A stretch of DNA of 64,000 nt from Comamonadaceae bacterium (GTDB lineage Bacteria > Pseudomonadota > Gammaproteobacteria > Burkholderiales > Burkholderiaceae_C), in NCBI GenBank assembly GCA_947451385.1, contig CANFYZ010000001.1:62001-126000 (forward strand), in the 5' to 3' direction. Below the pieces are notes generated by a model. That model ran no database searches and was not told the DNA's origin. It worked only from the letters and a program-made list of their open reading frames with translations. Both the position numbers and the translations under genes were made by a program. This document shows, piece by piece, positions 45,836-54,163 of the stretch. Position 1 is the first letter of the stretch. Each line of letters starts with the position of its first letter.

Positions 45836-47243
45836 CGGAACGCTCTTCAACAAAATTTGGAATCGCCATGTGGTCGCCGATCTGGGCGAGGGTTTCAATC
45901 TTCTGTATGTAGACCGGCATGTGGTGCCTGATTTCAACGGCAGTGCATTCACCCGACTGCGGGACCGTGGCTTAAAGGTCAGAAAGCCAGAGTTGACATT
46001 TGCCACGGCGGACCATTCTGTGTCGACCGATCCCCACACAGCGGACGCGCTGCAAAATCTGAATCCCCATGTGCAAAATTTGCGCAAAGAAACCCAAGAA
46101 TTTGGCGTCAAGCATTTCGACATTGGACAGATCGGGCACGGCATTGTTCACGTCATCACGCCCGAAATGGGCATTGCCTTGCCTGGCTTGACGGTCACGA
46201 TTGGCGACAGCCATACATGCACCCATGGCGCCCTGGGCGCCTTGGCCTGGGGCGTGGGGCAAGGTGAAATTGTGCATATTCTGGCCACTCAGACCTGCGT
46301 TCAACAAAAACCCAAAACGATGCGAGTGAACCTGGAGGGTGCCTTGCCGCCAGGCATTGGGGGCAAAGACTTGGTTCTTTTTATCATTGGCCAATTGGGC
46401 GTTGCGGCGGGCAACGGTTTCGCGGTGGAATATGCTGGCTCCGCAATTGAGAGTTTGCCCATGGAGTCCCGATTTTCTTTGTGCAACATGTCCGTCGAGT
46501 GGGGCGCACGTTATGGAATGATCGCCCCAGATCAAATCACCTTTGATTACATTCAGGGCCGCCCCTATGCGCCCAAGGGCGACAAGTGGGAGGCAGCCCT
46601 CCAAGACTGGAAATTGCTTGCGACTGATTCAGACGCCGTGTTCGACCACGAAGTCACCTTGAATGTGACGGGCATGAAACCCCAAATCACTTGGGGTAAC
46701 AGTTTGGACATGGTCACCTCGATCGATGGCAGAGTCCCTTTACTCAACCATCTCAAAGATGCGTCTCAGCATGCCAATACCAAGGCATCCATCGCTTACA
46801 TGGGTTTGCAAGAAGGTGAAGAACTCTTGGGGTTGACTGTCCATCGGGTGTTTATAGGATCGTGTACCAACAGTCGGATCTCTGACTTGCGGGCTGCAGC
46901 AGCCATTGTCAAAGGCCGCAAAGTGGCTGCCCATGTGAAAGCTTGGGTTGTCCCTGGCTCCGAAATGGTCAAAAGACAAGCTCAACAAGAAGGTCTGGAT
47001 CAGATCTTTCTCGCTGCGGGGTTTGAATGGAGAAATCCGGGTTGCTCCATGTGCTTGAGTGCAAATGGCGAAACCATCGGTCCTGGTGAACGTGCAATTT
47101 CAACCGCCAATCGTAATTTTGCCGGCCGCCAAGGTCCTGGGAGTCGAACGCATATTGCATCCCCTGCTGTGGCTGCAGCTTCAGCTTGTGCGGGGGTCAT
47201 TGCAGATCCAAGTCAGATCCTTGGGCAGGAGTCAACGGCATGA
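45825..47243 (+). CDS. Aconitase-family hydro-lyase, large subunit (LeuC-like)
   Basis: A 472-residue Fe-S hydro-lyase resembling the 3-isopropylmalate dehydratase large subunit. The three cluster cysteines are in GSCTNSR and NPGCSMCLS; the early HVIT/GDSHTCTHG segment is also conserved. It partners the small subunit directly downstream. No other leucine genes are near, and the operon carries oxygenases and receptors, so a catabolic hydratase role (for example on a substituted malate or citraconate-like acid, as in dimethylmalate dehydratase) is more likely than leucine synthesis. Confidence 0.88.
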   Translation: MSVDGTLFNKIWNRHVVADLGEGFNLLYVDRHVVPDFNGSAFTRLRDRGLKVRKPELTFATADHSVSTDPHTADALQNLNPHVQNLRKETQEFGVKHFDIGQIGHGIVHVITPEMGIALPGLTVTIGDSHTCTHGALGALAWGVGQGEIVHILATQTCVQQKPKTMRVNLEGALPPGIGGKDLVLFIIGQLGVAAGNGFAVEYAGSAIESLPMESRFSLCNMSVEWGARYGMIAPDQITFDYIQGRPYAPKGDKWEAALQDWKLLATDSDAVFDHEVTLNVTGMKPQITWGNSLDMVTSIDGRVPLLNHLKDASQHANTKASIAYMGLQEGEELLGLTVHRVFIGSCTNSRISDLRAAAAIVKGRKVAAHVKAWVVPGSEMVKRQAQQEGLDQIFLAAGFEWRNPGCSMCLSANGETIGPGERAISTANRNFAGRQGPGSRTHIASPAVAAASACAGVIADPSQILGQESTA

Positions 47244-47872
47244 CGGCCTTGGTCACGCTGCAAGGTGTCGCTGCTTCTTTGATGAAGTCAGATATCAACA
47301 CCGACACCATTGCCCCATTGGTCAGAGCGGGTCAGGGCCTTCAGCCTGCCGGTATTCGAAGTTCTTCGGAATTAGCTCAGCGGCTTTTTGGCCCTTGGCG
47401 ATATGCCGCTGATGGGCAAGAAAATCCCGATTTTGTGCTCAATCAAAAGCCATTCCGAGAGGCTAAATTTTTGATCGCTGGTGATAATTTTGCTTGTGGC
47501 AGTTCGCGTGAGACGGCCGCAACGATGCTGCAAGCCTTTGGTATCCGATGCGTTATTGCGCCCAGTTTTGGCTTGATTTTTAAAGACAACTGCTTCAGAA
47601 ATCACATGCTGCCCTTGGTCTTGCCCAGCGATGACATTGAAAAGCTCAGCGTCATGGCGACGCGTCAAGAGCAGTTTTCATTGGACCTGACTGATGGCAC
47701 TTTGAAGACTTCATCAGGCTTTGAAATTTCATTCTCTCTGCCTCTTTTCAGGCAAGAGATGTTGCTCAATGGCACAGATGAAGTGTCGACCACCTTGCAT
47801 CGTGAGCAAGCGATTCATCGCTATGAAGCCGACGTTGCCCAAAGCAGGCCCTGGGAGCAATTGACGGGGTAA
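47240..47872 (+). CDS. Aconitase-family hydro-lyase, small subunit (LeuD-like)
   Basis: A 210-residue swivel-domain subunit. The hallmark GDNFACGSSRETAATMLQAFGI and PSFGLIFKDNCFRN match LeuD-type proteins, with Thr in place of the usual His after GSSRE. The opening DINTDTIAPL is also typical. The ATG overlaps the large-subunit stop (ATGA at 47240-47243). The protein has a C-terminal tail of about 35 residues beyond the core. It forms one enzyme with the gene upstream. Confidence 0.9.
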   Translation: MTALVTLQGVAASLMKSDINTDTIAPLVRAGQGLQPAGIRSSSELAQRLFGPWRYAADGQENPDFVLNQKPFREAKFLIAGDNFACGSSRETAATMLQAFGIRCVIAPSFGLIFKDNCFRNHMLPLVLPSDDIEKLSVMATRQEQFSLDLTDGTLKTSSGFEISFSLPLFRQEMLLNGTDEVSTTLHREQAIHRYEADVAQSRPWEQLTG

Positions 47873-47915
47873 AAAATTTTCCCTTTGTCGTTCTGCTTTG
47901 CCTTGGGCAATGTCG

Positions 47916-49523
47916 CTAAGCGTCCTTCAGCAGCCTGCGCAACACCTTGCCCGCGCCCGTGGCGGGCAAGGCATCGATGAAGCGCACCTCGCGCGGGGCC
48001 TTGTAGGTGGACATGTTCTCGCGTGACCATCCGATCAGCGTCTCGGCACTGAGCTCTTGGCCAGGCTTTTTCACTATGAAGGCGCGAATCACCTCGCCCT
48101 TGGTCGGATCGGGGATGCCGATCACCGCCGCCTGCGCCACCGCCGGGTGTTTGATGAGGATGGTCTCCACCTCTTCAGGGAACACGGCATAGCCGGAGAC
48201 TTTAATCATTTCCTTGAAGCGTCCGGTGAAGGTCAGATAGCCGTCTGCGTCCATGTGCCCCATGTCGCCGGTGTGCACCCAGCCACCCTGCAGAGTTTTG
48301 GCGGTGGCCTCGGGCTTGCGCCAATAGCCTTTGAAGTTGCCGATGCTGCGCAGCACGATCTCGCCCGACTGCCCCACCGGCAGCTCGGCCCCGGTCTCGG
48401 GGTCGAGAATGCGGATCTCGTTGCCCGGAATCGCCTTGCCATGCGCGCCCCAGCGGATCGCATCCGAGGGCATGTAGGTGTCCACCGTGTGCGTCTCAGA
48501 CAAACCGTAGGCTGCTTCAAAGGCGGTGCAATTCGGCGCGTAGTCTTGCCACTGCTTGGCCAATGGTTCGGTGAAGGTGATGCCAAAACTGGTCACCGGG
48601 TTCATGCGCAGGCTCGACAAATCGTGCTCGCGCACGCTCGGCAATTGCATCACCGCCACATTCATCGGGGCAATGCTGTACCACCAGGTGATGCGGTAGC
48701 GGGCAATCGCCTGCGCCGTGGCCAAGGGGTCAAACCGGTACAGCAGCACCGAGGTGGCCCCGGCATACACCGTGACGTTGATGCCCATCAGCATGCCGGC
48801 AATGTGGTACAGCGGGGCGATGGCCAACAGCACATCGGCAGGACGCACGCCATTGCAATTGGCCGCCGCCGCGCTTTTGAACAAGGCGTTGCGGTAGCTC
48901 AGCATCGCCCCTTTCGGCAGCCCGGTGGTGCCCGAGGTGTAGGTCATCAGCGCCACATCGTCCATGTCGAGCGACACTTTCGGGGCCGAGGCGCCGCTGC
49001 GCGTCACGGCTAAAAAATCTTCGGCACCGGCAGGCCAGGCAAAGGTTAGATCGCGCTGGGCCAGCAACTCCGGCGGCACCTCGATCTCAGGCTGCTCGGG
49101 CAAGAGCTCGGTGTAGCGCACCACAAACACATGTTCGATGGCGGTCTGCTCTCTGACTTGGTGCACCACGTCGAGCAGGCTGTCGGCCGCGACAATGACG
49201 CGAGCCTGCAAATCGCTGAGCTGGTATTGCAGCTCATGCGCTTTGAACAAGGGGCCGCAGGGGCAAACAATCGCACCCAGCTTCTGGATGCCAAAGTGCG
49301 CCATGATGTACTGCGGACAGTTGTTCATGAACAAGGCCACCGGCTCGCCCGCGCGCACACCCAACTCGGCCAGGCGCGCGGCAAACGCATCGCTGGCCCG
49401 GTCCAGTTCGGCATAGCTGATGCGGCGGCCGTACCAAATATAGGCCGTGTGCGCAGGCTGCTGACGCGCGTGATGCCGCAAAAATTCGTGCAGCGGCACG
49501 TCGGGGTGGGTGGCGGCCGTCAT
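47916..49523 (-). CDS. Acyl-CoA synthetase (AMP-forming), medium/long-chain type
   Basis: A 535-residue ANL ligase. The P-loop is TYTSGTTGLPKGAML, the A5/A8 regions are YGLSETHTVD and GYLTFTGRFKEMIKVSGYAVFPEEVE, and the catalytic Lys is in TGAGKVLRR at the C-terminus. The ATG at 49523 overlaps the stop of the ABC-type binding protein (ATGA at 49520-49523), so import and CoA activation are coupled. From here on, codon use is visibly more GC-rich than in the preceding 8 kb. Confidence 0.92.
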   Translation of the reverse strand: MTAATHPDVPLHEFLRHHARQQPAHTAYIWYGRRISYAELDRASDAFAARLAELGVRAGEPVALFMNNCPQYIMAHFGIQKLGAIVCPCGPLFKAHELQYQLSDLQARVIVAADSLLDVVHQVREQTAIEHVFVVRYTELLPEQPEIEVPPELLAQRDLTFAWPAGAEDFLAVTRSGASAPKVSLDMDDVALMTYTSGTTGLPKGAMLSYRNALFKSAAAANCNGVRPADVLLAIAPLYHIAGMLMGINVTVYAGATSVLLYRFDPLATAQAIARYRITWWYSIAPMNVAVMQLPSVREHDLSSLRMNPVTSFGITFTEPLAKQWQDYAPNCTAFEAAYGLSETHTVDTYMPSDAIRWGAHGKAIPGNEIRILDPETGAELPVGQSGEIVLRSIGNFKGYWRKPEATAKTLQGGWVHTGDMGHMDADGYLTFTGRFKEMIKVSGYAVFPEEVETILIKHPAVAQAAVIGIPDPTKGEVIRAFIVKKPGQELSAETLIGWSRENMSTYKAPREVRFIDALPATGAGKVLRRLLKDA

Positions 49524-50764
49524 GGGCGAACCATCTTGCACTCGGTGCCCTGCGCCAACTCGTTACCGGTGTAGAAGGCCTCGGTCCGGAAGCCGTAGTT
49601 GGTTCCCTCCCAACCGACCCGCACCGTCTTGCCGTCCACCGGCGCAATGGTGTTCACCACCTGGGGCAACAAGAGCTGGTGGTCTTCACCGCGCATGCGC
49701 ACCGGGCCGACCACCGAGTCGAACACCAGGTCTTCCATGGCCTTGGCCACTTTGACGCTGTCGGTGCTGCCTGCTTTTTTCAGCGCAGCCATCAGCATGC
49801 GGGGAGTGAACTCGATGCGAGGGGCCAAAAAGTCAGCGCCGGTTTTGGCTTTGTAGGCCTTGGCCAGCGCCTCGGCTTTGGGGGCATCGGCCTGGCCCGG
49901 ATGCCATTCGGCCACCCAGGTCAGCTTGCCCAGCTTGGCTTGCGAAACCGCCAGCACCGTGCCCGGAATCGAGCCCGCGCTGTGGTTCAGGTAGCGCACG
50001 TCGTAACCGGCATCGCCCGCCGCTTTGAGCAGCAAGGTCATGTCCTGCCCCCAGTTGCCGCTGATCACGGTGTCGGCCCCTGCGGCCTTCATCTTCGCCA
50101 CATAGGGGGCAAAGTCTTTGACGCGGCCAATCGGGTGCAAATCAGAGCCGACAAATTTCACATCGGGCCGGGCCAGGCCCACCAGCTCTTGGCCATAGCG
50201 CGCCCATTGCTTGCCGTGCGCGTAGTCTTGGTTAAACAGGTAAACGTTTTTGACGGCCGGATCGCGTTTGACGAAATTGGCCAAGGCCTTCATTTTCATG
50301 GCCGTGTTGGCCTCGAACTGGAAGTGCCAAAAGCTGCAGGACTTGCCCGTCAGGTCGGGGTCGATGGAGGAATGGTTCAGCACCAACACCGCCTTGTCCG
50401 GGTTGCGTTCGTTGTAGCGGCCGGCTGCCGCGATCAAGGCCGCCACCACGGTCGAGCCCGAGCCCCCGGTGACAATCGCCCGCGCGCCCTGGTCGATGGC
50501 CGAGGTCAAGGCGCTTTGGCTTTCCTGCGCCGAGAGCTTGCTGTCAAACTGCAGCAACTCCAGCTTCATGCCGTTTGGCCCACCGCCTTTGGCGTTCAGG
50601 TCCTGCACCGCGTATTGCAAGTGCGACAACATGAGCTGGCCGACGTTGGCAAATGGACCGCTCAACGGATCGATGTAGGCGATTTTGTAGGTGTTGTCTT
50701 GTGCCAGCGCACCACCAGCTGCCAACACGGTGGCAAAAGAAACGCATTTCAACCAAGGCTGCAT
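49520..50764 (-). CDS. ABC-type branched-chain amino acid-like substrate-binding protein
   Basis: A 414-residue periplasmic type 1 binding protein with the signal MQPWLKCVSFATVLAAGGALA and cleavage before QDNT. It has YKIAYIDPLSGPFANVGQ and the mid-protein segment FNQDYAHGKQWARYG. No permease or ATPase genes are nearby. Translational coupling to an acyl-CoA synthetase suggests that its ligand is a carboxylic acid. It diverges from a Bug gene across about 170 bases. Confidence 0.9.
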   Translation of the reverse strand: MQPWLKCVSFATVLAAGGALAQDNTYKIAYIDPLSGPFANVGQLMLSHLQYAVQDLNAKGGGPNGMKLELLQFDSKLSAQESQSALTSAIDQGARAIVTGGSGSTVVAALIAAAGRYNERNPDKAVLVLNHSSIDPDLTGKSCSFWHFQFEANTAMKMKALANFVKRDPAVKNVYLFNQDYAHGKQWARYGQELVGLARPDVKFVGSDLHPIGRVKDFAPYVAKMKAAGADTVISGNWGQDMTLLLKAAGDAGYDVRYLNHSAGSIPGTVLAVSQAKLGKLTWVAEWHPGQADAPKAEALAKAYKAKTGADFLAPRIEFTPRMLMAALKKAGSTDSVKVAKAMEDLVFDSVVGPVRMRGEDHQLLLPQVVNTIAPVDGKTVRVGWEGTNYGFRTEAFYTGNELAQGTECKMVRP

Positions 50765-50935
50765 GAAGGTCTCCTGAATGTTTTGGGGTAACGCTTACAT
50801 CTTGCAATCATCCCGGCGGGCTTGGCTGCTGCCTTGGTGACACGGCCTCAGCACGAGCGCTCAGTCATCTCGGTTACAGCCGCACAGCCCCTGCCGCCGC
50901 ACCATAGAGTTTTCGAACAAGACAGGAGCCACACC

Positions 50936-51919
50936 TTGATTCACAGAAGACAATTCATGCAGATGGCGGGCTGGGGTATGGGTCTGGGCCTGGCCTCAGG
51001 GCATAGCGCCTGGGCCGCTGGCTTTCCAGACAAACCGCTCAAATTGATCATGCCCTACCCCACCGGCGGCGGTGCCGACCAGTGGGCACGCATCGTCTGC
51101 GGCAAGGCCGAAAAAATCCTGGGCCAACCGATTGTGTTTGACTACCGCCCCGGCGGCAGCACCACCATTGGCGCGGACGCCGCAGCCCGTGCGCCGGCCG
51201 ATGGCTACACGCTGCATTTGATTGACAGCACCGCGTTTGCCTATGTGCCGAACATGCGCAAAGTCAATTACGACATCAAAGCCTTCGCCCCCGTGATCCA
51301 TTTAGGCGCACTGCCCATGGCCTTGGTGGCACACCCTTCGGTGCCGGCGAAAAACCTGCAAGAACTGGTGGCCTATGCCAAGGCCAACCCGGGCAAACTC
51401 AATTGCGCCAGCGCGGGCGTGGGCTCACCGCACCACCTGATTGCCGAGTTTTTCAAAATCCGCGCCGGCATCTCTATCAACCATGTGCCCTACAAAGGCG
51501 CGGCCCAGTACATGGCCGACCTGGTGGGCGGCCAGGTGGACTTGGCTGTGTCCACCCTGGGGCCTGCCGTGCCGCACATTCAAACCGGACGCATCAAAGC
51601 CTTTGGCGTGTCCACCGCCAAGCGCTCCAGCGCCTTGCCTGACGTGCCCAGCATCGCCGAGCAGGGCTTTGAAGGCTTTGACGAAAAGCCCTGGAACTGC
51701 TTTGTCACCAACACCGGCACCCCGCCCGAAGCCTTGGAGCGTTTGCGTGCCGTCTTCAGAGCAACGCTGGACGATGCCGAAGTGCTGGCCGCCCTGCGCA
51801 AAACCGGGGTCGAAGAAATCGGCACCATGCCCGTGAATCAGATCGCCGAGCAGATGCGCTTGGATGCGGTCAAGTGGGGCGATGTGATCCGGCGCGCCAA
51901 AGTCACCATGGACAGTTGA
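50936..51919 (+). CDS. Bug-family receptor 11
   Basis: A 327-residue periplasmic receptor. A TTG at 50936 is proposed as start: it lies 7 bases after CAGGAG and yields a twin-arginine-like leader (HRRQFMQMAGWGMGLGLA); the ATG at 50957 would drop the arginines. Motifs are IMPYPTGGGADQWAR, APADGYTLHLI, ASAGVGSPHHLIAEFF and VPYKGAAQYMADLVGG. It converges on a CoA-transferase gene with a 13-base gap. Confidence 0.9.
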   Translation: MIHRRQFMQMAGWGMGLGLASGHSAWAAGFPDKPLKLIMPYPTGGGADQWARIVCGKAEKILGQPIVFDYRPGGSTTIGADAAARAPADGYTLHLIDSTAFAYVPNMRKVNYDIKAFAPVIHLGALPMALVAHPSVPAKNLQELVAYAKANPGKLNCASAGVGSPHHLIAEFFKIRAGISINHVPYKGAAQYMADLVGGQVDLAVSTLGPAVPHIQTGRIKAFGVSTAKRSSALPDVPSIAEQGFEGFDEKPWNCFVTNTGTPPEALERLRAVFRATLDDAEVLAALRKTGVEEIGTMPVNQIAEQMRLDAVKWGDVIRRAKVTMDS

Positions 51920-51932
51920 GGCGGCGGCCAGA

Positions 51933-53150
51933 CTAGGGCCGGGCCACTTCAGGGTGCTGATCGAAAGCCGCCCCTTGCGCAAACAGGGCCTGGATCTGCG
52001 CGTCCGCGTAGCCCAGTTGTTGCAAGATTTCGCGCGAGTGCTGGCCCAGCCAGGGCGCAGGCGTGCGGATGGTGTTGAGTTCACCGCTGGACTTGATGGG
52101 CAGGCCCAATGTTTTCATGGGGCCAATGATGGGGTGCTCCAGGTCGTGCACCATCTGCCGCGCTTGGATGTGCGGGTCTTGCAAGATTTGTTCATAGCCA
52201 AACACCGGGCCACCGGGCACGCCCGCGCGGTCCAGTAATTCCACCCAGTGCGCGGTGGGCTGCTGCATCAAAATGGCTTCGATCTCGCGCTCCAGCGCGT
52301 CAGCGTTGCGGGTGCGCAGGGCCTGGGTTTTGTATTCCGGGCGATGAGGCCAGTCGGGTTGTGCAATCACTTTTTCACAAAAATCCAACCACAATTTGCC
52401 CGAGCCCGCGCCCACGGTCACATAGCCATCGGCGCTGCGGTAGGCCTGGTACGGGGCGGAGCGGCGGTGTCGTGTGCCGGTGGGCGTGGGGATTTCGCCA
52501 GAGCCAAAATACGCGCCAAACTCCCACGGTGTCCAGGCCAGACCGGCTTCCAACAAAGAGGTTTCCAGGTACTGGCCGTGGCCAAAACGCAGTTTGCCGA
52601 TGAACGCCCCCATGATCCCCGACAAGGCGGTGACGCCGCTGGCAATGTCGTTCATGGCGATGCCCACTTTGACCGGTCGCCCACCGGGCTCGCCGGTCAT
52701 CATCATGATGCCCGACATGCCTTGGGCAATGATGTCAAAACCGCCCTTTTTGCCATACGGCCCGGTCTGGCCAAAGCCAGACATGGAGGCGTAAATCACA
52801 GCGGGGTTCAGCGCTCGGATCGCCTCGTAACCCAAGCCCATGCGCTGCACCACGCCGGGTCTGAAATTTTCCATCACGATGTCGGCCTGCGCGGCCAATT
52901 TCAAGGCAATGGCCAGCCCCTCGGGGTCTTTCAGATTCAGGGCAATGCTTTTCTTGTTGCGGTTGAGCACGGCAAAGCAATAGGACTCGCCATGGACCTG
53001 AGGCTCAAATTGGCGCGAGGTGTCGCCCTTGTCTGCGTTCTCCAGCTTGATCACCTCAGCCCCCATGTCGGCCAGCACCATGCTGCAATAAGGCCCGGCC
53101 AACACATTGGTCAAGTCCAACACACGAATTCCTGACAAGGGCAAAGGCAT
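51933..53150 (-). CDS. Class III CoA-transferase (CaiB/BaiF family)
   Basis: A 405-residue enzyme. The N-terminal IRVLDLTNVLAGPYCSMVLAD and GAEVIKLEN are followed by GPYGKKGGFDIIAQGMSG, which keeps the catalytic Asp. A typical glycine-rich segment (GEPGGRPVKVGIAMNDIASG) follows. Relatives include formyl-CoA, carnitine-CoA and itaconate-type transferases. It is followed after 29 bases by a crotonase gene on the same strand, which suggests CoA transfer then hydration or isomerisation. Confidence 0.92.
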   Translation of the reverse strand: MPLPLSGIRVLDLTNVLAGPYCSMVLADMGAEVIKLENADKGDTSRQFEPQVHGESYCFAVLNRNKKSIALNLKDPEGLAIALKLAAQADIVMENFRPGVVQRMGLGYEAIRALNPAVIYASMSGFGQTGPYGKKGGFDIIAQGMSGIMMMTGEPGGRPVKVGIAMNDIASGVTALSGIMGAFIGKLRFGHGQYLETSLLEAGLAWTPWEFGAYFGSGEIPTPTGTRHRRSAPYQAYRSADGYVTVGAGSGKLWLDFCEKVIAQPDWPHRPEYKTQALRTRNADALEREIEAILMQQPTAHWVELLDRAGVPGGPVFGYEQILQDPHIQARQMVHDLEHPIIGPMKTLGLPIKSSGELNTIRTPAPWLGQHSREILQQLGYADAQIQALFAQGAAFDQHPEVARP

Positions 53151-53179
53151 GGCTGCGCTTTCTAAATGAATGTGATGGC

Positions 53180-53977
53180 CTAGCGGCCCTTGAACTGTGG
53201 CTTGCGCTTGGCCATGAAGGCGGTGCGCCCCTCGCGAAAATCTTCGCTGTTGAAGCAGGCCGCCACCAGGCGATCACACAAGTCCACGTCGCGTACGGAC
53301 TCGTCTTTGACGATCTCGCCAACGATGGTTTTGATGGAGGCCACCGTCAAAGGCGCGTTCGCAGCGATCATGTCGGCATAGTTTTGTACAAAGGCCTGCA
53401 ACTCGGCCACCGGCACCATGCGGTTGATCAAGCCCATGGCCAGGGCTTCGGGCGCGGTGAATTGACGGGCGGTGAAAAAGATTTCTTGGGCAAAGGCGGG
53501 ACCCACCACGTCCACCAGTTTGCGCACCCCCTCGTACTCATAGCCCAGGCCGAGCTTGGCGGCGGGCACCGCAAATTTGGCCTGGTCGGTGGCGATGCGG
53601 ATGTCGCAATTCAAGGCCACCGCCAGCCCACCCCCAATGCAGTACCCCTGGACCATGGCGATGGTCGGTTTGTTCAGGCCTTTGAGAGCTTGCATGCCTT
53701 TGGCGGCAATCGCGTCGTATTTTTCCGTTGCGGCAGCCGAGTCGCGTTGGCCTTCAAACTCTGAAATGTCTGCACCCGAGACAAAGGCTTTGTCGCCCGC
53801 GCCCTGCACGATCACCACGCGAATGTCGGGGTCGGCCGCAAACGCTTGCGCGGCATCGGCCAGGCCCTGCCACATCTCCAGCGAGACCGCGTTGTGCCGC
53901 GCCGGGTTGTTGAAGACGATGCGCCCGACATGCTGATCTTTGTGCGCCAACATCTTTTCGGTTTTCAGCAAAATCAT
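53180..53977 (-). CDS. Enoyl-CoA hydratase/isomerase family protein (1)
   Basis: A 265-residue crotonase. The ATG at 53977 opens MILLKTEKML; the frame stays open far upstream but only antisense to the divergent CoA ligase. The oxyanion-hole segments are DKAFVSGADISEF and GYCIGGGLAVALNCD. Both positions of the classic hydratase Glu pair are changed (GGGLAVA and FAVPAAKLGLG), so standard enoyl-CoA hydration is doubtful; isomerase, decarboxylase or hydrolase activity are options. It lies immediately upstream of the CoA-transferase in the transcript. Confidence 0.88.
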   Translation of the reverse strand: MILLKTEKMLAHKDQHVGRIVFNNPARHNAVSLEMWQGLADAAQAFAADPDIRVVIVQGAGDKAFVSGADISEFEGQRDSAAATEKYDAIAAKGMQALKGLNKPTIAMVQGYCIGGGLAVALNCDIRIATDQAKFAVPAAKLGLGYEYEGVRKLVDVVGPAFAQEIFFTARQFTAPEALAMGLINRMVPVAELQAFVQNYADMIAANAPLTVASIKTIVGEIVKDESVRDVDLCDRLVAACFNSEDFREGRTAFMAKRKPQFKGR

Positions 53978-53991
53978 AGGCCTGTCCGTTG

Positions 53992-54021
53992 TGATCCGTG
54001 TTGATCGGTGTTGATATCGGT
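53992..54021. repeat. Three 10-bp imperfect tandem repeats in a divergent promoter region
   Basis: TGATCCGTGT, TGATCGGTGT and TGATATCGGT follow each other directly at 53992, 54002 and 54012. The first two differ at one base. The unit equals roughly one helical turn, so the TGAT half-sites fall on the same DNA face. They lie 15 bases upstream of the crotonase start and 143 upstream of the CoA ligase start. Confidence 0.6.
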
Positions 54022-54163
54022 TTCCAGTATGGTCGGCGCGGCCAGGGCCCGCAGTTACCCCGGTGACAGCGGGGGCGCAACCGCCCCAGGGCGCTGCTAT
54101 ATTGGGTGCTGGCATATTGAGCGCGGGCACCTGTCCGCACGTCCCTTCAAGGAGCGCACCCGC

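Noticed and set aside
47873-47915. Possible terminator (GGG-A/T-rich-CCC) after the hydro-lyase small subunit
   Set aside because: The stem has a mismatch and only three A-T pairs inside, too weak to support.
49679-50791. + strand open frame of 370 codons
   Set aside because: Antisense to the ABC-type binding protein; composition typical of a shadow frame.
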